Positions 59,601 to 64,000 are shown, counted from the stretch's first letter. The stretch is DNA of 64,000 bases from Martinezella rhizogenes (GCA_013322215.1 JAAMEZ010000021.1:620001-684000), one strand, 5' to 3'. A program made the numbers and translations. Notes: generated from the letters alone by a model not told the origin.

Positions 59601-59639
59601 AGCTTCGTGGTCTACGGTCGAAATGCGCAAGTCTTCCAT
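41676..59639 (-). CDS. Giant type I-secreted RTX/VCBS adhesin, about 5987 residues
   Basis: The ATG at 59639 has GGGAG at good spacing; the frame extends to a TTG at 59678. Order of parts, by approximate residue: 1-150 N-terminal module; 180-200 Gly-rich linker; 360-1540 seven near-identical T1SS-143-type repeats; 1540-2510 six related repeats of two other types; 2510-3380 diverged T1SS-143 repeats; 3440-3750 Ca-binding GGxGxDxLx nonapeptides; then VCBS/cadherin-like domains. Two modules with a V/I-x-N-G-D-F-type start (about 4180-4370 and 4840-5000) look like carbohydrate-binding, DUF642-like folds. A beta-helix-like region precedes the C-terminal secretion signal (G-T-D-G-N-D-T-L, then V-I-T-D-F). 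It is expected on the cell surface for attachment. A LapG-like protease and HlyD adaptor gene lie close by. Confidence 0.92.
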   Translation of the reverse strand: MEDLRISTVDHEAASHDFASSGRDEGIAADISADYSLPLSQNADVAAFEVAQAEEQQANGKTGRLAANEPQNTAARQPIQIVPDNGNVVHLPPNTSIDDIHVEGRNLVLIQADGTRIVIINGALHVPTFLIGEVTLPQQAVVAALQQQGINVAEGPDGSVHAGNSTDSGHQFTDSQAGNARTPLNLIGLLGPGGGFGGGSGGDLSGTQTRVPFIDPQATETASLVERGSSTGTFLTSSSTGRFGFGGNNASITTVTLVGEAEITSSGTQQLSGLTSGGVAVVVTQNGQTVTGVANGVTVFTLVFNASTGEYTFTQLAALDHPRGANSASDVLELQFRYTVSDTSGHTVSAVANVDITDSVPVAAVGTAGSVTEAALAAGNAALTHDTGAATATGSLNISWGADSANTDKGGLGDRSVAFTNATVAATGEDNGVLTSHGLAVHTAILANGTLVGYTGETAPTATSASNVVFYATVSDTDNGHYNFTLVQSLDDAKGSDAITLTFGYTATDSDGDTATNSFTITVADDKPVAAIGDAGSVTEGALANGNANLTHATGDATATGSLNISWGADNANTDKGGAGDRSVAFTNATVAATGEDNGALSSHGLAVHTAILADGTLVGYTGEAAPTATSASNVVFYATVSDTDNGHYNFTLVQSLDDAKGSDAITLTFGYTATDSDGDTATNSFTITVADDKPVASTGDTGSVTEGALANGNENPHVEGDASATGSLNISWGADNANTNQGGAGDRSVAFTNATVTTQGQDGEALSSHGLAVHTTLLADGTLVGYTGEAAPTATSASNVVFYATVSDTDNGHYNFTLVQSLDDAKGSDAITLTFGYTATDSDGDTATNSFTITVADDKPVAALGDAGSVTEGALASGNENPHVATDAITTGSLNISWGADNANTNQGGAGDRSVAFTDATVTTQGQDGEALSSHGLAVHTAILADGTLVGYTGDVAPTAAMDAKGAIGSNIVFYATVSDTDNGHYNFTLVQSLDDAKGSDAITLTFGYTATDSDGDTATNSFTITVADDKPVAALGDAGSVTEGALASGNENPHVEGDASATGSLNISWGADNANTDKGGAGDRSVAFTDATVTTQGQDGEALSSHGLAVHTALLADGTLVGYTGETAPTATSASNVVFYATVSDTDNGHYNFTLVQSLDDAKGSDAIMLTFGYTATDSDGDIATNSFTVTVADDKPVAALGDAGSVTEGALASGNENPHVESDATATGSLNISWGADNANTNQGGAGDRSVAFTNATVTTQGQDGEALSSHGLAVHTAILADGTLVGYTGEAAPTATSASNVVFYATVSDTDNGHYNFTLVQSLDDAKGSDAITLTFGYTATDSDGDTATNSFTITVADDKPVASAGDTGSVTEGALTGGNENPHVATDAITTGSLNISWGADNANTNQGGAGDRSVAFTDATVSVTGENNGTLSSHGLAVHTALLADGTLVGYTGDVAPTAVADAKGGIGSNIVFYATVSDTDNGHYNFTLVQSLDDAKGSDAITLTFGYAATDSDGDTAANSFTVTVADDKPVASDVTVGTGSLYDTTPTEQMPLRPLVEPSEGSTPSEGATDSVSGGSGSLFTAGADGFQQVSFTDPTGLKGIYIDANGVAHKEGLSYSTTTDNLGNTIYTATGKESGQVLFTLTVGADGSYTYVQSGAFADDKGSDNENFKISFEVTDGDGDKATGSLTLNVADSLPVANNVTVDSGSLHDTTSTSSGTNPSPVQPLVEQPSEGSTPPDGAKSDSVSGAAGSLFTTGADGFARLTFINPTGLKAINIDENGVAHREGLSYSTSRDDSGDTIYTATGKDSGHVIFTLTVHADGSYTYVQSGAFADAKGSDNENFKIGFEVTDGDGDKSTGSLTLNVADSLPVASAVTAEHLVNDDMFTGGNPDQTDEYKSVSGNVGSLFNMGADGFKSVAIAHSDLPKLTTIYTDANGVAHQEAATWSKAQVADGSTTWIASSEHNQTVATLTINADGSYTFSTGAPLAHPTSQDAEETLSLTFNFTVTDGDGDKATGSLTVGVKDDVPIAHTVDNTASPLNDDAQAGGNQDVNDANAHSVSGAAGALFSAGADGFASVSIDQSSLPALKTIYVDANGFAQQEDVTWGKPTISGGATTWVASSANHDAVATLTISADGSYTFSTSAPLVHPTSGTTEESLPLTFTFTVTDGDNDTSTGSLTLHVTDDVPLANSVTVTSVTLNDDALKGGNPDTVGVADTDTVSGASGTLFTGGADGVHQVALGTTTDFSAIYTGKDGFAHVESVVWGNPTTAAGGETIWVATGKDSGQTVATLTIGTDGSYSFTLSAPVAHGASQIAENTQDLTFNFTVTDGDSDTASGALTVTVKDDAPIAYKVDATSTPLNDDAQAHGNPDGGSADVNTINGDAGVLFSAGADGVKSVSMDSLPTLKAIYLDSHGIGHQESVTWASSSANGVTTWTATGASSHATVAVLTIGSDGSYSFAADAPLVHSTSSTTEDSLTLNFGFTVTDGDGDAAKGSLAIAITDDVPVASGTTVAVRADEGDIYNLLSHGNSPLDGTHDGSSSQPALFGLGFAATVSGSVASTVSFGADGAAVGGGFSFTANATSTLAALHLTSGGEVLSYAVVNNVIIGYVDNDHHSGYNPLFDRPVLSLTLSGDGSFTFQQYDQLDNVAGAGNDLRSGTGSISAIDFGSVIQATDGDGDSVTLTGALKVTIVDDAPKVDLALTGSITIDESGSGDNDVSASNSVRSLFAGITGGNDPHMSTVYAQHNVVSPSVSMGADDASGATSSLTLHIDNADSGLTTTAGQAITLSQIADGTVVGKIADGEIAFAIRIDDGGKVSIAQYMALANPNPSKSDGDLVDLNGKLSAVLSATDSDGDTVSTSVSIGGSIHFDDDGPSIGNAVSTKTLAEHDLVTNSGSLSPSGISTGTVALNLAFGADGPAAHAVTFVARSNGSYFSASYGNNQTLDATKLSSGGHALSYSVSSDGMTLIAYTGSNAADQSSWVFKVALSQDSGHASGAYNFTLYKALDDVNGQTNLSDIKLTFQVAGHDGDGDTTKGTQSFSVDVTDDGPSISSFAVDKTQAITVDEHGLTASSPVSATTGTHSIVTATVNAGADGLASQVYSLQVGNNANSGLSTIDNHAITLQQQAASTVNGVYTGADGKTHIAFTISIDSGSGALSVTENVALKDIVNNNPVDHLNLATGSLSAVVTVMDGDGDTASKSADLSGVITFKDDVPTIGSVSIGGVGENDLATTHPSATGSLAISFGADGAKSVAFSSASAASNVTGPSGLSSNGKPLAYAFIGSLLVAYTGSMPTAADAANVVFTVALAVAGSGSYAFTLLQPLDHSGAIAANGSHAIDLTFGYTATDGDNDTASGSFTVEVNAAGTVTGQTIDYSAISTGVTVNLSDVSQTVGSQTIAANMATDAGTTHVVGRDNVAGMTHVIGTSGDDTLIGGAGDTLTGGAGNDTFVATSGTVTVTDLHDKDIVKVLNGATAAITATGDWTATSDTVNSGTATINANGHNIDLSAAGGNGWTLTNAGNATGVTLVGSNHGDTIIGGSGDDIIRAGTGSDTIDAGAGNDKIYMSADLADAAAYGPRSFDLGAGIKIDVSLDHMSGTGDSVNGGAGDDRLYLQGSGSNGYVLDYRSTSGLQLQGVEHIVGTDSNDLIAVSKTYMSDAVGGGVTIDGGAGDDVIFGGAGNDTLIGGAGNDIIVAGTGNDTILGGTGSDKIYYTVGSGNDRIDGGATLVGGKETDIDELHIVSDGNGHTYTIGEIALGDAGNIASADDHADLTIGVSGGGSVRADGIEDLYLDLSGSAGNTVVFGNVSDTALAPDTIVVNSGSGNDTFDMTGLTGNVHIVINDSDPVATAGSDTDTLKLAGKWADWTVTHTGVDDGTGSYTLTNGAETITVTNVEQFTFMGENGGAGGTLSLSQLMNVAPVANNFTALSAMIEDSSSETVEGFILHGNHATDANTNKFDTLTVVGISAGTTPSAVANVAGSDPTVVDGTYGKLTIYADGTYSYTLDDTKNATNSLSQGEQVKEVFDYTVQDAHGVQSSATVTINVIGTNDAPIAVAEAASVTEDTAVTATGSLLAGASDVDHLDVLSVAKVGDVTDGHAGVAGTYGTLTWDSTSGEYTYVLNNADPAVQHLIPNETLTDTFTFTITDNHGATSTQTLTVTINGSDDFPVIIGAQDAGGHTVASNLLVDGDFAHATASAWTNGGGFIWATEGTGWTISGTEPGQTGVRLEEIASNYNGVTSSNGAPMVDLGASPGNIAISQTVHGLTDGASYVLSFEYGTPANGTAAVQVWWNGELVDTLTPTPGAGPMSTITLPLTAHGSDNTISFVEVGTASDNTGTYLANVSLTAASATSLPVIADAMNENDTHSFTFGSAQFNYGADGQGTTGALTFDTTHAVVSGPQGITLGMPQLSFDGSTITVTPGTAFDALGAGEIAKISIPFEVTDRNGSVTSGVYELTVTGTDDAPVILASSQTSGSVVEQGLDASGHAVGTSTVSGIMASSDVDHGDTATWSIVSDQTTVSSVHGTYGTLQMDAGSGKWTYTIDEKAADSLQLGDQKVDSFTVEVADGHGGIATQQVNITVNGSNDAPVISGAATGSVAEAGVNVAVSAGTVSGSLTASDVDDTSFTWSVVDPKNSANSAGSEVGAYGTLSVDQTGKWTYVLDQSKADPLTASDQKHDVFTVQVSDGHGGVTTQTVDVTVNGTNDAPTFTGDTGSILEGSTTPISGAIVVSDVDANQSSFTTASSNSIAGAHGTFTFTNDGSATGTWTYALNNNDTAVQALTAGAKLTDTLALTSADGTPHNVTVTITGVDNPPVFGTGTTTGSVTEDASYSVGSELITNGDFQNYYFSGTHSYPTNWSLTGSVYDVNGGRLDSTSAMLVSNTSSINSLSQTISTVVGQTYQLSFYMQDFATSLPGGAAAIFDVTTGSQTQAISYTYSNSGNSPYVLYTVNFVATNSSTLIKFWSPYQPFGSFNIDDVSVKAVSGTPGIETTTGSIAFTDTHASYTHTVSYATPAGSSYYGTFAASVDNTNNKVNWTFSVNDSAIQSLGANDHINQTYTLTLSDGHGGTVTKDVVVTVNGTNDAPTLSNVAATASYNAGNAAIVLSSTTTANDVDNTTLTSAKVSVSGGFIGGDTLTATVTGTSITASYNAATGVLTLTGNDTLAHYQAVLDSVTFSSTSSSTTTRTISWSVNDGTIDSSVSTTTITVAPHVNVAPVLDLDTAASGSDELLTYTRQTTVNLVPRALVTDSDSSNFNGGTLTISSPGASDKLSILNQGMSSGKIGVSGSNVTYGGTKIGTYTSSDGGATLTITFTSNSATPTAITALLKDIQFNSNSNSGDGRIVSFTITDGDGGSASANVTLQAPSMPAGTSGEAINLALADPSHHVGAVTLSVAGLPAGWVLSEGTHNADGTWTVVTNNPSSLTVTSPDGVTGAVVLQVTETWTNADGSTGMATVADNVEAYAKGSPIFAWSGDDTLTASSGNDTLVFANTIGTDVVHKFDVAHDKIDLIGFAGFNSFADVLAHLSSDASGNAVITLGNGETITLAGVSAAALTADDFLFNEAVVTHNSGDMVVADGALMPFSGTLDNTGSIHISSAGSETDFEIVQQGLTLTGGGKVTLSDSASNVIFGSSDHVTLTNVDNTISGAGQIGDGHLTLVNAGTIIADGSHALVIDTGANAVSNTGTLEATGTGGLHIHSDVVNNGLLWANGGDVNLDGNVSGTGTVLVSGHAGLEIGGSFNEAITLGKDAQATITIDHAAAFTGTIAGLDGNDALRFGDISAATASFSYTENAAKTGGVLTVTDGTHTASVGLTGEYSASDFSLGHDGTSAEIDFSGIGHLYGTDGNDTLTSGGGYIMTGGAGADTFVLDAKALHNLNMADVITDFSPKGDGDKLDVSNLLNALVGEHPGMTEASAVASMTAEVDTAANSTKISVNTGSETHVVATLQNYAPTGHDAVHVLFNNHEEQLATHTQTAGA
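48480..49330 (-). repeat. RTX calcium-binding nonapeptide blocks within the adhesin
   Basis: Several runs of G-G-x-G-x-D-x-L/I (for example G-G-A-G-N-D-T-L-I, G-G-A-G-D-D-V-I-F) are clustered here, most densely at 48490-48640 and again near 48940-49010 and 49270-49330. In secreted proteins these fold as Ca-filled beta rolls outside the cell. Confidence 0.85.
55020..58560 (-). repeat. Seven tandem ~500-bp T1SS-143-type repeats in the adhesin gene
   Basis: Each unit encodes about 165 residues running from G-S-V-T-E-x-A-L through S-L-N-I-S-W-G-A-D and V-G-Y-T-G to F-T-I/V-T-V-A-D-D-K-P-V-A. The same DNA phrase recurs near 55112, 55629, 56126, 56625, 57141, 57638 and 58141, steps of about 496-517 bp. 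Copies 4 and 7 carry a short insertion after V-G-Y-T-G-D-V-A-P-T-A. High DNA identity makes copy-number change by recombination likely and makes assembly here error-prone. Confidence 0.9.
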
Positions 59640-59880
59640 GGGTCTGGCTCCCGGTGTCTCGTAATTTGCCGCAATCAATTACGGGAGCGGGACGATTGCA
59701 ATACTTCATTAACCTCGCCGATATAGCCGGTTATGCAGCATCGCAGAATTATTTTACCGATGGTTAACTCAACCAAAGAACAAGTCGTTAAGTATACCGC
59801 TTGACTTTACGTCAGCCGCGGTGTGCAAATGCGGCCCGATAGGCTGTTGCAGTCTGCCATAGAGAATCGGGGGAGTAGTT

Positions 59881-61092
59881 GTGCCGTTTGCGATCAGCCT
59901 TTCGTTGGACCTTTTGACCGAGCGGCTGTCGCGCAGACTGCATCGGCGACCAGCACGCGGTGCGGCCCTCATCCTCTGTGCCGGCCTCGCCGGCTGTCAG
60001 ATGGACGGTGTCGGACTGGAGAACAACAGCAAGAAGGACGACATAAAAATGCCGTCCACGGCCATCGAAGAGACCTATGGTGGCGACAGCGGCACGGAAA
60101 TTACGCTGCTGCTGCGCAAGGGCGCGGCCGGCCTCTACGAAGGTCCAGCTCGCGACATACGCGACGGGGCGGTGCTTGGCGTCGGCGAACTCGGCAACAA
60201 TCAAGTTCGGCTGCGCGTCAAAGATGTCGGTCCGGGTCTTGCTGGCGTTGCCGCACAGGTTACCGCGGCCAAAGGCCGAAATGCCGCTTTGATCGTCAGC
60301 TATTTGCCGCCGGCCGAGACTGCGTCCATTGCTGCCATTCCTCCCGCCCAGCGCCCGCCGTTGCTTAATCTTGCGAGCGCGACCACCACGACGGGCGGAG
60401 ACGTCTTCAACCTCGCCTCGGGCGAAATCGACAGCGCGATCGAGGGCGTCAAGGCGGCAGGTCCCGGGGGTCATAAGAAGGTGTCGGCGCTGGTGCCTGC
60501 AGATTTTTCTCAATCCGATACAACGAGATTGGGCAGCGCCATCTGGAACACCGGCAACACGTTCATGGGCCTTGGCCGTTACGGCGCAAGCGATCAGGCC
60601 GCCGATATCCTGACCAAGAACCGGCCGCTGATCCAGTCAGCCGAAATCGTGGTCATTCTCGGAAACACATCGGAAATCGGCATGGCAGCGAGTGCCGTGC
60701 GCAGTGCCACCATTCCCGGTCAGGCGCTGGTCGGCACCAACAACTGGCCGCAAGCGGTGTATGCGACGCCCGCCGTGGCTGGCGCATTTGTCGCGACGGA
60801 CGATACGCAGAGCGGCGGGCTCATTGCCGAGCGTTATCAGCGTCATTTCAATCACCCGCTGACGACCTCCGGCTCCTATGGCTACGACGCCATGGCGATC
60901 GCCTCCGGTCTTGTCCGCTCCCAGGGACCGCAGGCCGTCACCGCCGCCAACCTGACGAACAAGGTTGGCTTCCGCGGCACGACCGGGCTTTTCCGCTTCA
61001 CCGCCTCCGGCATGGTGGAGCGCAAGATGGTGATCAATACGATCGACGGCGGCAAACTGAAGGTTTCCACACAGCCCTCACAGTCGTTCTGA
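59881..61092 (+). CDS. LpoA/LivJ-like periplasmic-binding-fold lipoprotein (penicillin-binding protein activator type)
   Basis: The product is 403 residues from a GTG with GGGGGAG upstream. A basic N-terminus (R-R-L-H-R-R) and hydrophobic stretch end in the lipobox L-A-G-C with Cys39. The mature part has a type I periplasmic-binding fold (I-T-L-L-L-R-K-G near 75; G-Y-D-A-M-A-I-A-S near 340). Rhizobial relatives are annotated as ABC substrate-binding or penicillin-binding protein activators. No transporter genes adjoin it, so a sensing or cell-envelope role is more likely than transport. It is divergent from the adhesin gene with 241 bp between starts. Confidence 0.75.
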   Translation: MPFAISLSLDLLTERLSRRLHRRPARGAALILCAGLAGCQMDGVGLENNSKKDDIKMPSTAIEETYGGDSGTEITLLLRKGAAGLYEGPARDIRDGAVLGVGELGNNQVRLRVKDVGPGLAGVAAQVTAAKGRNAALIVSYLPPAETASIAAIPPAQRPPLLNLASATTTTGGDVFNLASGEIDSAIEGVKAAGPGGHKKVSALVPADFSQSDTTRLGSAIWNTGNTFMGLGRYGASDQAADILTKNRPLIQSAEIVVILGNTSEIGMAASAVRSATIPGQALVGTNNWPQAVYATPAVAGAFVATDDTQSGGLIAERYQRHFNHPLTTSGSYGYDAMAIASGLVRSQGPQAVTAANLTNKVGFRGTTGLFRFTASGMVERKMVINTIDGGKLKVSTQPSQSF

Positions 61093-61244
61093 AGCCGGAC
61101 AATCTCATAGAGCGCATCGCGCGTCGTTGCGGCGCGTTATCGCCATCACGATACTGCCGTTTCACTGACCGGCCTTGGGGGTGGATCACTTTGGCGCCCT
61201 TCGCTGCATCATCCTTAATACTTTCCCACTGGACCCTGTAGAAT

Positions 61245-61277
61245 TTTATACTTATTTGATCGCTTAATTTATACTTA
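61245..61277. promoter_or_regulatory. Direct repeats upstream of the LapG-like gene
   Basis: TTTATACTTA occurs at 61245-61254 and 61268-61277, 23 bp apart, in an AT-rich stretch about 80-110 bp before the protease start. It is a candidate promoter or regulator site. Confidence 0.4.
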
Positions 61278-61352
61278 ATTTATCTACGTTTCCGAACGTC
61301 ATATTCAGAAGTATCGCGCACTATTCTCTCAAACAGGGGAAATAGTGCGCCA

Positions 61353-62303
61353 ATGGAACGCAAGAACAAAAAAAATATACTTGCAGCGCTTGCTGCAGCT
61401 TCCTTCGCTCTCGGTCTATCGTCACCGACCGCTAGCATGGCGGCGACCGGCGATACCGTCCGTCCCGTCGTCAAGCTGCTTCAGGACCCGCTGGTGGACA
61501 CGGCCTTCGACCTCTTTGCGCCCACCATCAGAAACGCCGCAAAGGCGATCAGCGGCGTCGACCTCGCTACGCTGAACCAGAGCCTTGCCGTTGCGCCAGG
61601 CGGCCTTCCGCATAATGACCTCACCGCATCCGAGCCGGTACGTCCCGCAAAGCCAAGCAACGTTCCTCTGGGCGACTCGGTGTTCGGAACCGTCGCCATT
61701 CCCTTCAAACATCTTGCCGCGCTTAACAATTTCGCCGGCCCGCTCGCCGAAATCCGGTCGGGTAAATCGCTCGATTGCGGTGCAGGTGGATGCAACGCTG
61801 CCGAAACCGCCATAGCCGCGGCTGAAACAAAGATTGCCGGCGCCTCGATCCGCGACAAGATCAACAACATCAATTACACGGTCAACCATGCCATCCGCTA
61901 CGCCAGCGACATGGAAACCTATCACGTGGCGGATTACTGGGCGAAGCCGAGCGAGGCTCTGTCGCACCAGCAGGGCGACTGCGAGGACTATGCCATATTG
62001 AAGATGGCAGCACTCTACAATGCAGGCGTCGATCTCGACCACATGGCGCTAGTCGTTCTCTTCGACCAGCAGCGGCATTTCTACCACGCCGTCCTGTCGG
62101 TCTCCGTCAACGGCAACAACCTCATCCTCGACAACATGCGCGATGAGGTTTTGTCCGACAAGCGCATTGCAGAATATCTGCCGCTCTATTCGATCGTCGC
62201 TGGCCGCGGCTATCTGCATGGCTCGCGCGATCCCCGTGCGCAAGCGGTTGCCGCCGCAATGCCGCTCGCCAAGGTGGTTCCCGGCGAAGGCGAGGTTCAC
62301 TAA
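61353..62303 (+). CDS. LapG-like periplasmic cysteine protease (BTLCP family)
   Basis: The product is 316 residues with GGGGA upstream. The signal peptide is cleaved near S-M-A-A-T. The transglutaminase-like catalytic triad is visible: Cys210 in Q-Q-G-D-C-E-D-Y-A, His245 in R-H-F-Y-H-A-V and Asp260 in L-I-L-D-N-M-R. W196 and the S-x-x-E-A-L-x-x-x-x-G-D-C context fit BTLCP/LapG. LapG releases LapA-type adhesins by cutting near their N-terminus and is held inactive by the c-di-GMP receptor LapD. The giant adhesin next door is its natural candidate substrate; no LapD gene is in the window. Confidence 0.87.
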   Translation: MERKNKKNILAALAAASFALGLSSPTASMAATGDTVRPVVKLLQDPLVDTAFDLFAPTIRNAAKAISGVDLATLNQSLAVAPGGLPHNDLTASEPVRPAKPSNVPLGDSVFGTVAIPFKHLAALNNFAGPLAEIRSGKSLDCGAGGCNAAETAIAAAETKIAGASIRDKINNINYTVNHAIRYASDMETYHVADYWAKPSEALSHQQGDCEDYAILKMAALYNAGVDLDHMALVVLFDQQRHFYHAVLSVSVNGNNLILDNMRDEVLSDKRIAEYLPLYSIVAGRGYLHGSRDPRAQAVAAAMPLAKVVPGEGEVH

Positions 62304-62377
62304 CCGAACCCGCCGCCCAGGCTTACACCGAGACTTACCGGGGCCGAGTGTCACGTATAACGAAAGCGATGGCGCTC

Positions 62378-63043
62378 TCAGTAGACGGAAAGATAACCGA
62401 TCAGCATCAACGCCTCGTGGGTCGGCGCCAACGCCAGATTGATCTGGCCCGTCAGCGATTGCGAGCCGAAGCCGATCTTGAAGCCAGTGTTCAGCGTCTT
62501 GCCGCGATTGACCGATAGGACGGAGAGTACCTCCTGAATCTGGGTGTCAATCGACAGGCGTAACGTGCGCGCCGTCTGCTGGACATCATCGATCAGCGGC
62601 AGGCGATGGCGCAGCATCTTCAGGAAAGCATCGTTGAAGAGCTTGATCCCACGCTCTTGCGTCAACACCACTGCAGGTGTCGGCGACGCCTGAAGGACGG
62701 CGTTGAGATTGGTCAGCGACGCGACATGCTCGACGGCATCAAGGCGGCTCAGCGCCCATTTGAAGCTCAGCACGCGCAGCAGGGATGTGAGATTGCCGGT
62801 TTCCGGCATTTCAGCCGCCGTATTGGAAACCAGGTCACCGATGCTGATGCCGCCGGCTTCCGACATCCGCCCGAGACCATCCCAATAAATACGCTCCAGA
62901 CGAATACCGCGACGCTCGCCGCCGCCGGTTACGGCGCGGAAACGCGGCTCCAGCTCATCACCATCGACCGATGGCAAGGCTTCCTCCCGGACTATCATGG
63001 CAGTTTCGTCTTTCCCGGCTCCCTTGCGCATGACCGCCCTCAC
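62378..63043 (-). CDS. RHH_4-type ribbon-helix-helix protein with PAS-like C-terminal part
   Basis: The product is 221 residues from a GTG overlapping the HlyD stop by 4 bp; ATGs at 63031 and 62998 are alternatives. Residues about 45-100 fit the RHH_4 domain (R-G-I-R-L-E-R-I-Y-W-D-G-L then I-S-I-G-D-L-V and N-L-T-S-L-L-R-V). A PAS-like stretch follows from about 110 (L-Q-A-S-P-T-P-A-V-V-L, then F-N-D-A-F-L-K-M). Being translationally coupled to the secretion adaptor, it may regulate adhesin secretion or expression. That role is inference, and the PAS call is tentative. Confidence 0.6.
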   Translation of the reverse strand: MRAVMRKGAGKDETAMIVREEALPSVDGDELEPRFRAVTGGGERRGIRLERIYWDGLGRMSEAGGISIGDLVSNTAAEMPETGNLTSLLRVLSFKWALSRLDAVEHVASLTNLNAVLQASPTPAVVLTQERGIKLFNDAFLKMLRHRLPLIDDVQQTARTLRLSIDTQIQEVLSVLSVNRGKTLNTGFKIGFGSQSLTGQINLALAPTHEALMLIGYLSVY

Positions 63044-64000
63044 CGTTCCGTCAGCGCTTCGGAGCGCGCCTTGTTGATCGGCTTCATCAGATAGGTCAGG
63101 ATGGTCTTGCGGCCGGTCATGATCTCGGCCGAAGCCACCATGCCCGGAATAATCGGATAGTGCTTGCCGTCGCGCTCCAGCGCCGATTTGTCGGTCTTGA
63201 TGCGTACGAGGTAGTAGGTCTCGTTCTTGTCCTTTTCGACAAGGCTGTCGGCGGAGACGTTGACGACCTTACCGTCCAGAGCACCGAAGATCGAGAAATC
63301 ATAGGCCGAGATCTTGATGACCGCCGGCTGGTCGATGCGCACGAAAGCAACGTCGCGCGGCGAAATCTTCGCCTCGATCAACAGAGTATCCGCTGTCGGC
63401 ACGACACCGGCGATGACCTTGCCGGCGTCGACATAGGCGCCGATCGTGTTGACCTCCAGCGTATTGACGATGCCGTCGACCGGGGACCGGATATCCGTAT
63501 GCTTGACCCGATCAGATGCCCCGCGGATCGTCTCGTCGACGACGGAAAGTTCAGACAGTGCCTGTCCCTTGTCGGTCAGGGCCTGCTGGCGCAGCTGCAG
63601 CCCAAGGTCGGTAGCCTGTAATGTTGCCTCCTTGACGGCCGCCTGCAGGCGATCGAGGCTTTCGACATAGACTTTAAGCTGCCCTTGCAGGTCGACAAGG
63701 TCTCGCTGGACTTTGAGGACTTCTGTTTGAGCAACGAGCTTTTTCTCACCGAGCGGCCTCAGCAGATCATATTGCTTCTGGGCGCCGGCGATATTCTGCG
63801 TCAGGCGGTCTATGTTGGCGTGGGCTTCGTCCAGCTCGTTCTGATGTTGCTTCAGGCGCTGATCGAGAACATCGAGTTTGTTCTTATAGGAAGCGCGATC
63901 CGCTTCGAAGAGCTTTTCCTCGTTGTCGCAGACGTCTTTTGCGGTAGCAAGTATATCGGTCGGGCATACGAACTGTGCGTCGAAAGCACCCGCCTCCTCC
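63040..64000 (-). CDS. HlyD-family type I secretion membrane fusion protein, C-terminal part
   Basis: The frame is open from the TGA at 63040-63042 to the window end, giving about 319 residues without the N-terminus. A long alpha-helical hairpin rich in Gln, Leu and charged residues (about 63540-63920) is followed by the lipoyl/beta-barrel part with R-S-P-V-D-G-I-V-N-T-L, A-G-K-V-I-A-G-V-V-P and the family-typical G-M-V-A-S-A-E-I-M-T-G-R-K-T-I-L-T-Y-L near the C-terminus. It bridges an inner-membrane ABC exporter to a TolC-type channel. The exporter gene should lie upstream, outside the window. The giant adhesin is the likely cargo. Confidence 0.88.
   Translation of the reverse strand, partial: EEAGAFDAQFVCPTDILATAKDVCDNEEKLFEADRASYKNKLDVLDQRLKQHQNELDEAHANIDRLTQNIAGAQKQYDLLRPLGEKKLVAQTEVLKVQRDLVDLQGQLKVYVESLDRLQAAVKEATLQATDLGLQLRQQALTDKGQALSELSVVDETIRGASDRVKHTDIRSPVDGIVNTLEVNTIGAYVDAGKVIAGVVPTADTLLIEAKISPRDVAFVRIDQPAVIKISAYDFSIFGALDGKVVNVSADSLVEKDKNETYYLVRIKTDKSALERDGKHYPIIPGMVASAEIMTGRKTILTYLMKPINKARSEALTER

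Overview
The window is GC-rich DNA with dense, often overlapping operons (many ATGA/GTGA/TGATG junctions). Gene content points to an alphaproteobacterium of the Rhizobiales, most likely a Rhizobium/Agrobacterium-type member of the Rhizobiaceae. The evidence is tartrate (ttu-type) genes, a hydroxyproline-type catabolic operon with its own ABC transporter, polar amino acid ABC systems, a RIME-like intergenic repeat and alphaproteobacterial curli genes. No rRNA, tRNA, insertion sequence or CRISPR array was seen. The content is accessory and catabolic, as expected for a secondary replicon or an adaptive chromosomal region (inference).

Layout. 1-800: end of a CsgH-like curli gene and a curlin subunit. 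1.1-6.2 kb: a LysR regulator divergent from a beta-hydroxyacid dehydrogenase, an OafA-type acyltransferase with an SGNH domain, and a YoaK-type membrane protein. 6.5-14.0 kb: a seven-gene operon of a small XRE regulator followed by HyfB-, HyfC-, HyfE-, HyfF-, HyfG- and HyfI-like proteins. The HyfG-like subunit has lost every nickel-ligand cysteine, so this is an energy-converting-hydrogenase-related (Ehr-type) complex, not a hydrogenase. 14.0-15.7 kb: a RIME-like repeat, a DUF4365 protein and a small lipoprotein. 15.9-17.6 kb: an SDR divergent from a LysR regulator.

17.8-28.9 kb: a ten-gene minus-strand operon (binding protein, ATPase, two permeases, DHDPS-family lyase, FAD amino-acid dehydrogenase, aldehyde dehydrogenase, proline-racemase-family enzyme, two SDRs) divergent from a GntR regulator and a ProC-like reductase. 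It matches the logic of 4-hydroxyproline breakdown to 2-oxoglutarate. 29.0-33.7 kb: tartrate genes (MFS transporter, tartrate dehydrogenase, MOFRL kinase/reductase) with a divergent LysR regulator. 33.8-41.3 kb: a BKACE (DUF849) enzyme divergent from an RpiR regulator, aminotransferase, GlnHPQ-type ABC system, C45-family acyltransferase/hydrolase and a second RpiR regulator. A 34-bp near-perfect operator lies between the two divergent units.

41.7-64.0 kb: a single gene of about 18 kb encoding a roughly 6000-residue type I-secreted adhesin with seven near-identical tandem repeats. Next to it are a periplasmic-binding-fold lipoprotein, a LapG-like periplasmic cysteine protease, an RHH-PAS-like protein and the HlyD-type adaptor of a type I secretion system, which runs off the window. 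Together these look like a regulated cell-surface adhesion system for biofilm or host attachment.
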